From Deltaproteobacteria bacterium (GTDB lineage Bacteria; Myxococcota_A; UBA796; CAJQPC01), in the NCBI GenBank assembly GCA_016717595.1, contig JADKFE010000004.1:62001-126000 (forward strand): DNA of 64,000 bases, written 5' to 3'. A model generated the notes under the pieces. It was not told the DNA's origin. It did not search any database and saw only the letters and a program-made list of their open reading frames with translations. Positions 44,564 to 53,375 of the stretch are shown here, piece by piece. The position numbers and the translations under genes were made by a program. The first letter of the stretch is position 1; every line of letters begins with the position of its first letter.

Positions 44564-44836
44564 ATGCGCCTGATTCTCTCCTGCGCTGCCCTGGTCGCGC
44601 TCACCGCTTGCGCCAACCCCTGCGCCGACATGTGCAAGGAGATCGCCGCCTACGCTGAAGAGTGCGGCTACACCGTGCCCGATGGCGAGCCCCAGGCCTG
44701 CATCGAGGCCAGCCCCCGCTCCGCGTTCACCCCTGAAGAGCTCGACGTGTGCCGTGGCGCCGCGGACGATCTCCGCGCGGAGTGGACGTGTGAAGACGTC
44801 GGCGACTACTTCGACGACGGCGCCGCCGCCGAGTGA
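44564..44836 (+). CDS. Small Cys-rich lipoprotein
   Basis: This 90-residue protein is preceded by an excellent ribosome site (GAGGAGG, 4 bases before the ATG). The signal peptide ends at a lipobox (LVALTAC, Cys16). Mature cysteines occur as CADMCKE, EECGY, QACIE, VCRG and TCED, so several disulfides are likely. The C-terminus is acidic (DVGDYFDDG). No family is recognised. It is divergent from the radical SAM gene, about 100 bp away. Confidence 0.75.
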   Translation: MRLILSCAALVALTACANPCADMCKEIAAYAEECGYTVPDGEPQACIEASPRSAFTPEELDVCRGAADDLRAEWTCEDVGDYFDDGAAAE

Positions 44837-45078
44837 GCCCAGGTTGAGCCCGCGCGCCGCGTGTCCCGAGACGATCGGGGGGTCGGCCTGAGGATCCTCG
44901 CGAGAGTTCACACATTCCCTGAACCGCGTTATTGACGTGTCCAGAGAGCCCTCGTCCCCAATCTGCGGTACACTGCCTCAGCCCTGATCCGAGGCGAGAC
45001 CGCGCGAGGCTCTGACGCGAGTTAGAGTGCTGTTCGGCTCGCCTCGCCCCTGGCGAAGAGCAGCAAGAGGTCGCTCGG

Positions 45079-47058
45079 ATGGATTCCCAGGCCCAGCCCC
45101 CGCCCACGTTCCAGCCGGAGCTGTTCGGGAAGTATTTCCTGATCGACCGCGTCGCCACGGGCGGCATGGCCGAGATCTTCAAGGCCAAGACGTACTCCAC
45201 GGCGGGCTTTGAGAAGCTCCAGGTCATCAAGCGCATCCTGGCGCACCTCAGCGACAACGAAGACTTCGTGTCGATGTTTATCGACGAGGCGAAGATCAGC
45301 GTCTCCTTGCAGCACGCGAACCTCGTCCAGATCTACGACTTCGGCAAGATCCGCGACAACTACTACATCGCGATGGAGCTGGTCGAAGGCAAAGACGTCA
45401 AGCAGATCCTCCGCAAGCTCGCCCAGAAGCGCAAGCTGCTCCCTGAAGAGTTCGCGATCTTCATCGCGCACGAGGTCTGCAAGGGGCTCGACTACGCCCA
45501 CAAGAAGACGAACCTGCAGGGTGAGCCCCTGGGCATCATCCACCGCGACATGTCGCCGTCCAACGTGCTCGTGTCGTACTCCGGTGAGGTGAAGATCGCC
45601 GACTTTGGCATCGCCAAGGCCGAGATGTCCACCTACAACACCAAAGACGGCGTGCTCAAGGGCAAGTTTGAGTACATGAGCCCCGAGCAGGCCCGCGGGG
45701 AGGACGTCACCCAGCAGTCCGACATCTTCTCTGTCGGCATCATCCTCTACGAGATGTTGACCGGCCGGCGCCTGTTCAAGACTGAGAACGAGATCAAGAC
45801 CTTAGAGAAGATCAAGGCCGTCTCGATCCGCCCGCCCTCGTCGATGAACCCCAACATCCCCCAGCGCCTCGATGAGCTGGTGATGAAGGCGCTCTCGAAG
45901 GACTGCACGAGCCGCTACGCCGATGCCCGTGAGCTTCAACAAGACCTGCTGGAGTACATGTACCCCAGCACCCCCACGGCGATTCAGCGCAGCCTCGCCC
46001 TGTTCATGGACCAGCTCTTCGCCGATGACATCTTGGGCGAGCGCGGTCGGCTTGAAGAGGGCTCCAAGATCACCAAGGCGCTGTACCTCCAGCAGCAAGA
46101 GCGTGAGGCCACCCGCCCGCCGCCGCCCGCGCCCGGAGAGTGGGAGGAGGGCCCCTCATCAAGCGCCTCGCTGAACCCGCCGCCGCGCCGCTGGCCGCTG
46201 TTCGCGATGACGGCCTTGTCTCTGGCCCTGTTTATGGGCCTCGGCTTCGCGATCTGGAAGCTCATGCAGCCTCCGCCCGAACCTCAGGTGATCGAGGTGA
46301 AGGTGAGCCCCACCACCGGGGCGCTGGTGCTGCGCACCCAGGTCCCGGCGCGCTTCTTCTACGACGGTGAGCTGCTCGGCGAAGGCAAAACCGTGGTGGA
46401 GCGTGGTGATCTCAAGCCCGGCGAGCACAAGCTGCGCGTCGAGGCCGATGGCCACGAGCCCTACGAGGAGCCCGTCACCGTCGCCGCGGGCGAGAAGCTG
46501 ATCATCCCGATCAAGCTCACCCCCGTCGCCGCCGTCACGCCCGACAAAGACGACAACACCCCCCGGGCCTACGCCTCCATCGTCTTTGAGTCCGACCCCA
46601 AAGGCGCCACGGTGAGCGTCGATGGCCGCGAGCTCGGCCAGACGCCGTACACCTGGGAGAAGGCCGTCGTGGGCCGCGACTACCGCGTGCGCCTGCGCCT
46701 CAACGGCTACGACGACTCCAGCTTCAGCGCCGAGGCCCCCGATCAGGCCGGTGAGAGCCGCATCTTCACCCGCAAGCTCAGCGTCAAGACCGCGGGCAAC
46801 AACCCCCCCGCAGGCGGCACCACCGCCCCCACCGCCGCCGCGCCGGGCAAGGTGAGCGTGTCGTTGGCGGCCTCAAACCGCTGGGGCGAGGTCTACATCG
46901 ACGGCAAGAAGGTGGGGACAACCCCGCTCTTCAACTACTCCTTGCCCGCGGGCCCGCACAAGATCGAGGTCAAGAACGCCGAGATCGGCCTCGACAAGAG
47001 CGAGACGGTCACGATCGTCGGCAACGAGACGAAGCGGGTGATCATCACCCTGGACTGA
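45079..47058 (+). CDS. Membrane Ser/Thr protein kinase with PEGA domains
   Basis: Residues ~15-300 of this 659-residue protein are a Hanks-type kinase: glycine loop RVATGGMAEIF, Lys in QVIKRIL, catalytic loop IHRDMSPSN, metal-binding IADFGIAK and the activation segment ending YMSPEQARGED. A linker and one transmembrane helix follow (residues ~370-395, WPLFAMTALSLALFMGLGF). The outer part carries PEGA-type beta domains (FFYDGELLGEGKTVVERGDL, SVDGRELGQTPYTW, YIDGKKVGTTPLF). The kinase should face the cytoplasm and the PEGA repeats the periplasm. This layout is common in myxobacteria. PEGA and TPR proteins are encoded next to it. Confidence 0.93.
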   Translation: MDSQAQPPPTFQPELFGKYFLIDRVATGGMAEIFKAKTYSTAGFEKLQVIKRILAHLSDNEDFVSMFIDEAKISVSLQHANLVQIYDFGKIRDNYYIAMELVEGKDVKQILRKLAQKRKLLPEEFAIFIAHEVCKGLDYAHKKTNLQGEPLGIIHRDMSPSNVLVSYSGEVKIADFGIAKAEMSTYNTKDGVLKGKFEYMSPEQARGEDVTQQSDIFSVGIILYEMLTGRRLFKTENEIKTLEKIKAVSIRPPSSMNPNIPQRLDELVMKALSKDCTSRYADARELQQDLLEYMYPSTPTAIQRSLALFMDQLFADDILGERGRLEEGSKITKALYLQQQEREATRPPPPAPGEWEEGPSSSASLNPPPRRWPLFAMTALSLALFMGLGFAIWKLMQPPPEPQVIEVKVSPTTGALVLRTQVPARFFYDGELLGEGKTVVERGDLKPGEHKLRVEADGHEPYEEPVTVAAGEKLIIPIKLTPVAAVTPDKDDNTPRAYASIVFESDPKGATVSVDGRELGQTPYTWEKAVVGRDYRVRLRLNGYDDSSFSAEAPDQAGESRIFTRKLSVKTAGNNPPAGGTTAPTAAAPGKVSVSLAASNRWGEVYIDGKKVGTTPLFNYSLPAGPHKIEVKNAEIGLDKSETVTIVGNETKRVIITLD

Positions 47059-47073
47059 GCCGCGCCGCCCGGC

Positions 47074-48360
47074 CTAGGGCAGCGGCCCGAGGATGATCAC
47101 GCCGTTGTCTTCAGGCTCGCCCCGGGTGAGCAGGACCGCCGTGGCCGCGCCGCCGCCGGCGACGATGGCGCCGACACCCGTCCACAGCCACCACCGGCTG
47201 TTGTCGGACTCGATGTACTGAATCTGGAGCTCCTCGTTGGGATCGAGGAGGAGCTGGGTGAGCACGGCGTTGGTGTCGAGATCCAGGGGCGCGATGTCGA
47301 TGCTCACGCGGTCGGGGCGCAGGTCACCGGCCTCGTTGACGTAGCTGGTGAGGCTGGGGATGAGATCGACCATGGCGGCGACGGGATCGTCTCCGGCGTC
47401 GGCGACGAGGGCCTTGGAGAAGCTCTTCGTGCGCGGCGAGTAGAGCTGAACGGCCACCTTCTCGCCGCCGATCTCCCCGGCGAGGAGCACGAGGGTGGAG
47501 TCGGCGTGCTCACCGATGGAGCGGTAGAGCGGCTCGATCTGCGCCGAGCGGGAGAGTGAGGTGTCGCCGGGCACCCCCAAGGCCACCTGGGCCACGGGCA
47601 CGGTGATGTCCAGCGTCTCCCCGGCCTTGAGCTCCACCGCCGTGTAGCTGCGGCGGCCCCCTTCAGCGATGGCGAAGATGTGGTGGGTGCCCGCGGGCAG
47701 GCGCTCGGCGGAGAGCGGCCCAACGCCCAGCGGCCGACCATCGACGGTGATGCTCACGGGCACGCTGGTGTCGGCGCCGTTGAGGTTGAGCGTGCCGACA
47801 CCGGCGTCGAGCACCTCTTTGCGCACCCCGTCAAAGAGCGCGATGACCGGCGGCGGGTAGCTGATGGGATCAAGCTCACGGCCTGGGTCGAGGATCACGA
47901 CCTCACGATAGGCCCCGCGGGCGGCGTCTTCTTCGCCCATGGCGTAGTGCGCGATGCCCAACAGCAGGTAAGCCTCGATGAGCTCCGTGGTGCGTCCCGT
48001 CGCGGCGATGCCCTCCCGCAGATCCACCGTGGCGCGCTGCAAGAGCGGGATCGCCTGATCGGGCTGGGCGCGCTCGTAGAGCACACGGCCCTCCTCAAGC
48101 TTCACCTTGCCGTCGCGGAGCGCCATGTCGGCGATGATCAGCTCCTCGCGGCCCTTGACGCGGGCGCTCACACGCTGGGGCTCTACCCAAGTGAGCGCCC
48201 CGCCGCGCTCGATGGCCTCGCCGATGGACACGGCGGCGGCCTCTCCGGCGGTGGCGTCGAGGCCCTCCACATGAACGCCGACGACCGCGACTTCAGGGAG
48301 CTTTGCCGCGAGCGCCACCTGGCTGAGAGAGAGCGTCAGGGCGGAGAGCAGGATAGGCAT
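47074..48360 (-). CDS. PEGA-domain periplasmic protein with C-terminal membrane helix
   Basis: Starting at the ATG at 48358-48360, which has an AAGGA site, the protein has 428 residues with a signal peptide (SLSQVALAA). An N-terminal segment resembles the start of FlgO/CsgG-like or caspase-adaptor domains, but this is not firm. TPR-like helices follow (YLLLGIAHYAMGEEDAARGAYREV), then a PEGA-type segment (SITVDGRPLGVGPLSAERLPAG). A hydrophobic helix near the C-terminus (WLWTGVGAIVAGGGAATAVLL) is followed by a short tail. It is convergent with the kinase gene and divergent from the TPR gene. Its PEGA domain suggests a cell-wall or envelope role alongside the kinase. Confidence 0.78.
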   Translation of the reverse strand: MPILLSALTLSLSQVALAAKLPEVAVVGVHVEGLDATAGEAAAVSIGEAIERGGALTWVEPQRVSARVKGREELIIADMALRDGKVKLEEGRVLYERAQPDQAIPLLQRATVDLREGIAATGRTTELIEAYLLLGIAHYAMGEEDAARGAYREVVILDPGRELDPISYPPPVIALFDGVRKEVLDAGVGTLNLNGADTSVPVSITVDGRPLGVGPLSAERLPAGTHHIFAIAEGGRRSYTAVELKAGETLDITVPVAQVALGVPGDTSLSRSAQIEPLYRSIGEHADSTLVLLAGEIGGEKVAVQLYSPRTKSFSKALVADAGDDPVAAMVDLIPSLTSYVNEAGDLRPDRVSIDIAPLDLDTNAVLTQLLLDPNEELQIQYIESDNSRWWLWTGVGAIVAGGGAATAVLLTRGEPEDNGVIILGPLP

Positions 48361-48414
48361 CGGGGGTCCTTCACGCGCGTTTCTCGCCAAGCATAGCACC
48401 GAGAGGGCGAAGCC

Positions 48415-49863
48415 TTGACCTTCCTCACGCTCCTCGTCGCCCTCGCCCTCTCTCCGATGGCCCAGGCGACGTCCGCTGACGCCGACCGGCTCCTGCGCGC
48501 CGAGCGTGTGGGCGAGGCCTTGGAGGAGGCGCGGCGCTCTGTGGCCGCCGACCCTACGGATGTCGTCGCCCATGAGATCGTCATCGACGTGCTGCTCAAC
48601 TTTGGCCTCGGCGCCGAGTCCGAGGCGCTGTACAAAGACTGGCTCAAGGGGCGCGAGAACGACGCCTTGGCCTGGTACCTCTTGGGCCGCGCCACGCTGG
48701 ACGCCAACCTCGCCCGGGCGGCGTACCTGCGCTCGGCGGAGATCGCCCCCCGCTACGGGCGGGCGCACATGGGCCTCGCCTCGGTGCATCGCGCCCGCGG
48801 TGAGCTGGATCAGGCCGAGCGCGCCTACCGCCTCGCCCTCAAGCTCGACCCCAACCTGCCCGAGGCGTGGATCGGCCTGGGCGCGGTCTGCATCGCCCAA
48901 GAGCGGCCGGATGAGGCGGTGAAGGTGGCCGAGGCGGCGATCAAGGCCGTGCCCGGCGACCCCGAGGCTTACTTGGCCCTGGCTGAGCTGCGCCCCGAGC
49001 GCGCTGTGGAGATCCTCACCCAAGCCAGCCAGAAGGTGACCACCGACCCGCGGATCTACGCCTCGTTGGCCCAAGAGCTGATGCGGGACGGCCGCTACGC
49101 CGAGGCCCGCGCCCATGTGGAGCGCGCGGTGATCCTCGTGCCGGCCTCGCCCCAGATCAACCTCTTGGCGATGCAGGTGAAGGAGCTGGAGTCGGGCGCG
49201 CTCACCTGGACCGGCGCCGAGCGCCTCGCCCGCGCCCGGGCCCTGGCCAACGAGACCCCGGTGGCCGCCCTGGTCGAGCTCGACGTCTTGGCCAAAGACT
49301 TCCCGAGCTCCGCCTTGGTCGCCTTGGCCCAAGGACACGTCAAGAGCGCGCGGGGGGATCTCGCCGGGGCGGAGGCCGCCTTGGGCCGGGCCTTACGGCT
49401 CGCGCCCGACTCCCCCGACGCCCAGGCCGCCATGGGGCTTCTGTGGTTGGGGCGAAACCAGGCCCGTGAGGCGAAGCCCTTGTTGGAGGCCGCCTGGGCC
49501 CGGCGCCCCCAAGACGCCTCCTTGGGCATCTCCGTGGGCATGGCCCGCTTGGGCACTGAAGGCTCGGAGTCCGCGCTCACGACGCTCTACGAGGTCGCCC
49601 GGCGCAGCCCCGCCGACCCGCGGCCGATCATGGCCATCGTCTCGGTCTACAGCCAGCTCGGCCAGACCCAAGCCGCCTACAACGTGCTCGCCGAGGCCAC
49701 CGCGCGGCTGCCCCACCCCACCCTGCTCGTCGCCCAGGCCGCCGCCGCGAAGGACCTCGGGCGGCTCGCTGAGGCCGTCGCGCTCTTGCGCCGGGTGTAT
49801 GGCATCACCGGCGAGGCCCGCTACGAGCGCCTCGCGAACGAGCTTGAGGCGAAGATCCCCTGA
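48415..49863 (+). CDS. TPR repeat periplasmic protein
   Basis: This 482-residue protein starts at TTG with GAGAGG about 8 bases upstream and has a signal peptide (LLVALALSPMAQA). The rest is built of TPR-type helix pairs, for example AYRLALKLDPNLPEAWIGLGAV and EAALGRALRLAPDSPDAQAAMG, with at least ten repeats. No catalytic motif is present, so it is a likely protein-interaction scaffold in the periplasm. The rhomboid-like gene follows after 18 bp, in the same direction. Confidence 0.82.
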   Translation: MTFLTLLVALALSPMAQATSADADRLLRAERVGEALEEARRSVAADPTDVVAHEIVIDVLLNFGLGAESEALYKDWLKGRENDALAWYLLGRATLDANLARAAYLRSAEIAPRYGRAHMGLASVHRARGELDQAERAYRLALKLDPNLPEAWIGLGAVCIAQERPDEAVKVAEAAIKAVPGDPEAYLALAELRPERAVEILTQASQKVTTDPRIYASLAQELMRDGRYAEARAHVERAVILVPASPQINLLAMQVKELESGALTWTGAERLARARALANETPVAALVELDVLAKDFPSSALVALAQGHVKSARGDLAGAEAALGRALRLAPDSPDAQAAMGLLWLGRNQAREAKPLLEAAWARRPQDASLGISVGMARLGTEGSESALTTLYEVARRSPADPRPIMAIVSVYSQLGQTQAAYNVLAEATARLPHPTLLVAQAAAAKDLGRLAEAVALLRRVYGITGEARYERLANELEAKIP

Positions 49864-49881
49864 TGTCTTGGAGACCCCAAA

Positions 49882-50733
49882 ATGGCCCAGCGTGAGGGCT
49901 CGATCCTCTGCCCTTCTTGCCGCAAGCTCATCCACGTCTCCGAGACGAGCTGCCCCTACTGCGGCGCCGTGGCCCCGGGCCTCGTGCGGGCGCCGCGCAG
50001 CCTCGACGCGGTGATCGGCCCCGACGCCGACACCTCGGCCTGGCTCGTCGGCGCCTGCGCGGCGATGTACCTCTTGAGCCTCGTGCTCGACCCCAGCGCG
50101 GTCATGCGCTCCTTGCAGAACTTCTCGTTGTACACGGCGTTCGCGCCCTCCACCGGCATCCTCTACACCCTGGGCATGACCGGCGGCATCGCCATCATCT
50201 TCGGCGGCTGGTGGACGGTGCTCACCTCCAGCTTCTTGCACGCGAGCCTCGTGCACGTCGCCTTCGAGCTGATGTGGACACGCAGCCTCGGCCAGATGGT
50301 CTCCACCTGGTTTGGCCCGGCGCGGCTCTTGGTCATCTGGTTCGTGAGCGGCGTGGTGGGCCACGTCTTGTACAACCTCCTGAGCGATCAGCCGATGGTG
50401 GGCTCGGACGCCAACATCTGCGGCCTCTTGGGCGCCTTGCTCGCCTTCGGGCGTCGCGCGGGCGGCAGCTTCGGCGCTGATCTGATGAAGCGGATGACCG
50501 TGATCACCGCGATCTTCTTGGGTTTGCCCCTGCTCTTTGGCGCCTCGCTCAACACCGCCGACCTCGGCGGCCTCGTCGCCGGGGCCGTGCTCGGCAGCGT
50601 GATGCCCGTGGCCGACCAGGCCCGGGAGACCCGCGTCGCGCAGCTCACGGCCCTGGTCTTCATCGGGCTCACCGTGCTGGGCTTCGTCGCTTCAGCGATA
50701 CGGCTGGGGCCGATGATGTTGGGCGGGCCTTGA
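49882..50733 (+). CDS. Rhomboid-fold membrane protein with zinc ribbon; catalytic residues missing
   Basis: In this 283-residue protein the N-terminus has a zinc ribbon (CPSC at residue 10, CPYC at residue 24). The rest has six or so membrane helices with rhomboid features: SSFLHASLVHVAFELMWTRSLG and CGLLGALLAFGRR. In active rhomboids the serine sits in GxSGxxxG; here the segment reads VGSDANICG, with Asp at the serine position. The histidine partner (usually HLGG) is Asp here (TADLGGLVAGAVLG). Both parts of the catalytic dyad therefore appear lost, as in pseudo-rhomboids (iRhoms). A role in binding or trafficking membrane proteins is inferred. Confidence 0.82.
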   Translation: MAQREGSILCPSCRKLIHVSETSCPYCGAVAPGLVRAPRSLDAVIGPDADTSAWLVGACAAMYLLSLVLDPSAVMRSLQNFSLYTAFAPSTGILYTLGMTGGIAIIFGGWWTVLTSSFLHASLVHVAFELMWTRSLGQMVSTWFGPARLLVIWFVSGVVGHVLYNLLSDQPMVGSDANICGLLGALLAFGRRAGGSFGADLMKRMTVITAIFLGLPLLFGASLNTADLGGLVAGAVLGSVMPVADQARETRVAQLTALVFIGLTVLGFVASAIRLGPMMLGGP

Positions 50734-50774
50734 CTCACCCACGGCGGTCACTGCGGAGCGGGCCTCGTTCGGGC

Positions 50775-50780
50775 TACGCT
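50775..50780 (+). promoter_or_regulatory. Possible -10 element giving a leaderless transcript
   Basis: GGGC-TACGCT-GGG lies only 6 bases before the ATG of the small MopE-like gene, so transcription would start at or next to the start codon. A near-identical block (GGGC-TACACT-GG) is placed in the same way before lpxC. No clear -35 is seen. Confidence 0.3.
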
Positions 50781-50786
50781 GGGCGT

Positions 50787-51185
50787 ATGTTCACCGCCGC
50801 GCTGCTGCTGCTCCTCGCCCCCGCCGCCTTCGCCCAAGACGCGGACACCGGAGACGCCGGGCCCGGCCTGCCGACGCGGCCCCTGCACGGCGCCGACAGC
50901 GACGAGGACACCTGGCCCGACTCCGTGGACTGCGCCATCGACGATCCAACGGTCTTCCCGGGCTCCTTGGAGCTGTGCAACGGCCTGGACGATGACTGCG
51001 ACGGCGTCATCGACAACATCCCCGAGACCTGCGACGGCCTGGACAACGACTGCGACGGCGAGGTCGACGAGGCCGAGGAGTGCCGGTCTTGCGGAGGGGA
51101 GCCCGCCCTCGACACCGGGGCCGCCGCGCTCCTGTTTCCGCTGTGGTGGAGACGCCGTCGGAGGATGACCCTCGACAACCCCTGA
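50787..51185 (+). CDS. Small MopE-like protein with MYXO-CTERM-like C-terminus
   Basis: This 132-residue secreted protein has a signal peptide (LLLLAPAAFA). It carries two MopE-type motif segments (DCAIDDPTVFPGSLELCNGLDDDCDG and TCDGLDNDCDGEVDE). The C-terminus has two cysteines (CRSCGG), then a short hydrophobic stretch (GAAALLFPLWW) and a run of arginines. That order of Cys, hydrophobic segment and Arg cluster resembles the MYXO-CTERM sorting signal, although the hydrophobic part is short. If so, the protein would be processed and lipid-anchored at the surface. It shares the metal-binding motif with the two giant lipoproteins at 20-27 kb. Confidence 0.75.
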   Translation: MFTAALLLLLAPAAFAQDADTGDAGPGLPTRPLHGADSDEDTWPDSVDCAIDDPTVFPGSLELCNGLDDDCDGVIDNIPETCDGLDNDCDGEVDEAEECRSCGGEPALDTGAAALLFPLWWRRRRRMTLDNP

Positions 51186-51245
51186 ACATCTGTTTAAATC
51201 GTCAAGACGTTCAGGCTGATCTCCCCTCCCGCTCCGGCCCTCCTC

Positions 51246-51740
51246 ATGCTCGTCCTCGGGATCGATCCCGGCTCCGTTCACACGGGCTACGCCTTGGTGG
51301 ACCGAGATCGTGGGCGTTACCTCCTGCGCTCGGCGGGGGCGATTCACACGAACACCAAAGCCGACATCCCCAGCCGCCTGCTCACGATCTTTCAGGGCCT
51401 CCAGAGCTTGCTCACCCTGCACCAGCCTCAGGTGGTGTCGATCGAGGCGATCTTTCGGCACAAGTCCTCGGAGTCGGCGCTGCGGCTGGGCCAAGCCCGG
51501 GGGGTGGCGCTCCTCGCCGCGGCCCAGGCCGGGGTGCCTGTCTTTGAGTACAACAACATGACGGTGAAGAAGTCGGTGACCGGCTCGGGCAGCGCCGACA
51601 AGGTGCAGCTCGCGCGGATGGTGCGGCTGCTCGTCGGCGCTGATGAGTCCCTCACCGCGGATGCCACCGACGCCATCGGCATCGCCATCACGCACCTCGC
51701 CCACGCCAAACACCACGCCATCGTTCGGAGCCTCACATGA
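51246..51740 (+). CDS. ruvC: Holliday junction resolvase RuvC
   Basis: At 164 residues this is the normal length for RuvC, the dimeric nuclease that cuts Holliday junctions. The acidic catalytic set is visible: Asp7 in LGIDPGSVHTGYA, Glu in VVSIEAIFRHKSS near residue 68, and the C-terminal pair in ADATDAIGIAITH. VFEYNNMTVKKSVTGSGSADK matches the family loop (usually Y-x-P-x-x-V-K), with NNM replacing the usual proline stretch. Its stop overlaps the ruvA start by 4 bp. Confidence 0.96.
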   Translation: MLVLGIDPGSVHTGYALVDRDRGRYLLRSAGAIHTNTKADIPSRLLTIFQGLQSLLTLHQPQVVSIEAIFRHKSSESALRLGQARGVALLAAAQAGVPVFEYNNMTVKKSVTGSGSADKVQLARMVRLLVGADESLTADATDAIGIAITHLAHAKHHAIVRSLT

Positions 51741-52348
51741 TCGCGCGCCTCGCCGGAGACGTCGTCGAGCGCCTGCCCGGCGCCGTCGTGATGGACGTTC
51801 GAGGGGTTGGGTACCTCGTGCACGTCGGGCCGCGCCTCGTCGGAGAGCTCTCCGACGGCGCGGCGGCCACGCTCTACATCTCCACCCAGGTCAGCGAAGA
51901 CAGCATCCGCCTGTTCGGCTTTGGCCGGGCGGCGGAGCGCCAGTGTTTTGAGCTGCTCACCACCATGCCCCGGGTGGGCCCCAAGCTCTCCCAGGCCCTC
52001 GTGGATCACCTGGGCTTGGAGGGCCTCGCCGCGGCCATCGACGCTGAAGACACCCGCGCCTTGGCCGCCGCGCCGGGTGTGGGCAAAAAGACGGCGGAGC
52101 GCCTGGTCTTGGAGCTTCGGGGCAAGATCCCCGTCGAGTTCCGCGCCGCCGCCGCCACAGCCGACGCCGCCGCCGAGGCCCCGCCCAAAACCAAAGATCA
52201 CGACACCCTCGTGCTGGCCTTGGCCCAGCTCGGCTACCGCAAGTCCGAGATCGACCAAGCCCTCGCCGGCCTCGCCGCGCGGGGCCTCGACGGGGCGGAC
52301 GTGCCCACCCGCCTCTCCCACTCCCTCAAGATCCTCTCGGGGGGCTGA
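51737..52348 (+). CDS. ruvA: Holliday junction DNA helicase subunit RuvA
   Basis: The 203-residue protein begins MIARLAGDVVE, with the OB-fold domain containing MDVRGVGYLVHVG. A helix-hairpin-helix region follows (PRVGPKLSQALVDHLG and APGVGKKTAERLVLELRGKI). A Pro/Ala linker leads to the C-terminal RuvB-binding domain (LAQLGYRKSEIDQALAGL). RuvA tetramers hold the junction for the RuvB motor. It is coupled to ruvC by a 4-bp overlap and to ruvB by a 3-bp gap. Confidence 0.96.
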   Translation: MIARLAGDVVERLPGAVVMDVRGVGYLVHVGPRLVGELSDGAAATLYISTQVSEDSIRLFGFGRAAERQCFELLTTMPRVGPKLSQALVDHLGLEGLAAAIDAEDTRALAAAPGVGKKTAERLVLELRGKIPVEFRAAAATADAAAEAPPKTKDHDTLVLALAQLGYRKSEIDQALAGLAARGLDGADVPTRLSHSLKILSGG

Positions 52349-52351
52349 GCC

Positions 52352-53374
52352 ATGACGACACGACTCGTAGACGCCGCGCCCAAAGATCCCATCGATCCGG
52401 CGCTTCGCCCCAAGAACCTCGATGAGTACGTCGGCCAAGAGCGCATCAAGGCCAACCTCAAGGTGTACATCCGCGCGGCGATTCAGCGCGGCGAGGCCTT
52501 GGACCACGTCATCTTCGCCGGGCCGCCGGGCCTGGGCAAGACGTCTCTGGCCTACATCATGGGCGAAGAGCTCGGCGTGGAGGTCAAGACGGCCTCGGGG
52601 CCGACGATTGAGCGCGGGGGCGATCTCGCGGCCCTGCTCAACAACCTCGAAGACCGCCAGATCCTGTTCATCGACGAGATTCACCGCCTCAACCGCGCCG
52701 TTGAGGAGGTGCTCTACCCGGCGATGGAGGACTACGAGATCGACGTGCTCATCGGCTCGGGGCCCGGCGCGCAGTCGGTGAAGCTGCCGCTCAAACGGTT
52801 CACGCTCATCGGGGCCACCACCCGCACGGGCCTGCTCAGCTCGCCGCTGCGGGCGCGGTTCGGCATCCAGTGCAGCATGGACTTTTACACCCCCGCCGAG
52901 CTTGAGCTGATCCTCGTGCGCTCGGCCCAGCGCCTCGGCGTGGAGATGACCGGCGAAGGCGCCCGGGAGCTCGCCGGGCGCTGCCGAGGCACGCCGCGCG
53001 TGGCGAACCGCCTGCTCAAGCGGGTGCGTGACTTCGCCCAGGTCGAAGGCAAAGGGGTGATCGACCTCCCCCTCACCCAGTCCGCCTTGGAGCGCCTGCA
53101 GGTAGACCGCTTCGGCCTCGACGGCATGGACATCCGCATCCTGCGCACCATCGTCGAGAAGTTTGACGGCGGGCCCGTGGGCCTCACCAACCTCGCCGCC
53201 GCCATCGGCGAGGAGCCCGACACCATCGAGGAGGTCTACGAGCCGTTTCTGATTCAGCACGGCTTCTTGCAGCGCACGAGCCGCGGGCGCGTCGTGGGTC
53301 GTCTGGGATATGAGCACCTGGGCCTCACCTTCCGCCCCGTCGCCAAAGAGAAAGAGCAAGAGGAGCTGTTCTGA
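52352..53374 (+). CDS. ruvB: Holliday junction branch migration ATPase RuvB
   Basis: This 340-residue AAA+ motor has RPKNLDEYVGQERIKANL, Walker A FAGPPGLGKTSLA, Walker B LFIDEIHRLNRAVEE, sensor 1 GATTRTGLLSSPLRARFG with its arginine finger region, and the C-terminal winged helix (EPFLIQHGFLQRTSRGR). Length and order are standard. Together with ruvC and ruvA it forms the complete ruvCAB operon. No LexA box was recognised upstream of ruvC. Confidence 0.97.
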   Translation: MTTRLVDAAPKDPIDPALRPKNLDEYVGQERIKANLKVYIRAAIQRGEALDHVIFAGPPGLGKTSLAYIMGEELGVEVKTASGPTIERGGDLAALLNNLEDRQILFIDEIHRLNRAVEEVLYPAMEDYEIDVLIGSGPGAQSVKLPLKRFTLIGATTRTGLLSSPLRARFGIQCSMDFYTPAELELILVRSAQRLGVEMTGEGARELAGRCRGTPRVANRLLKRVRDFAQVEGKGVIDLPLTQSALERLQVDRFGLDGMDIRILRTIVEKFDGGPVGLTNLAAAIGEEPDTIEEVYEPFLIQHGFLQRTSRGRVVGRLGYEHLGLTFRPVAKEKEQEELF

Positions 53375-53375
53375 G

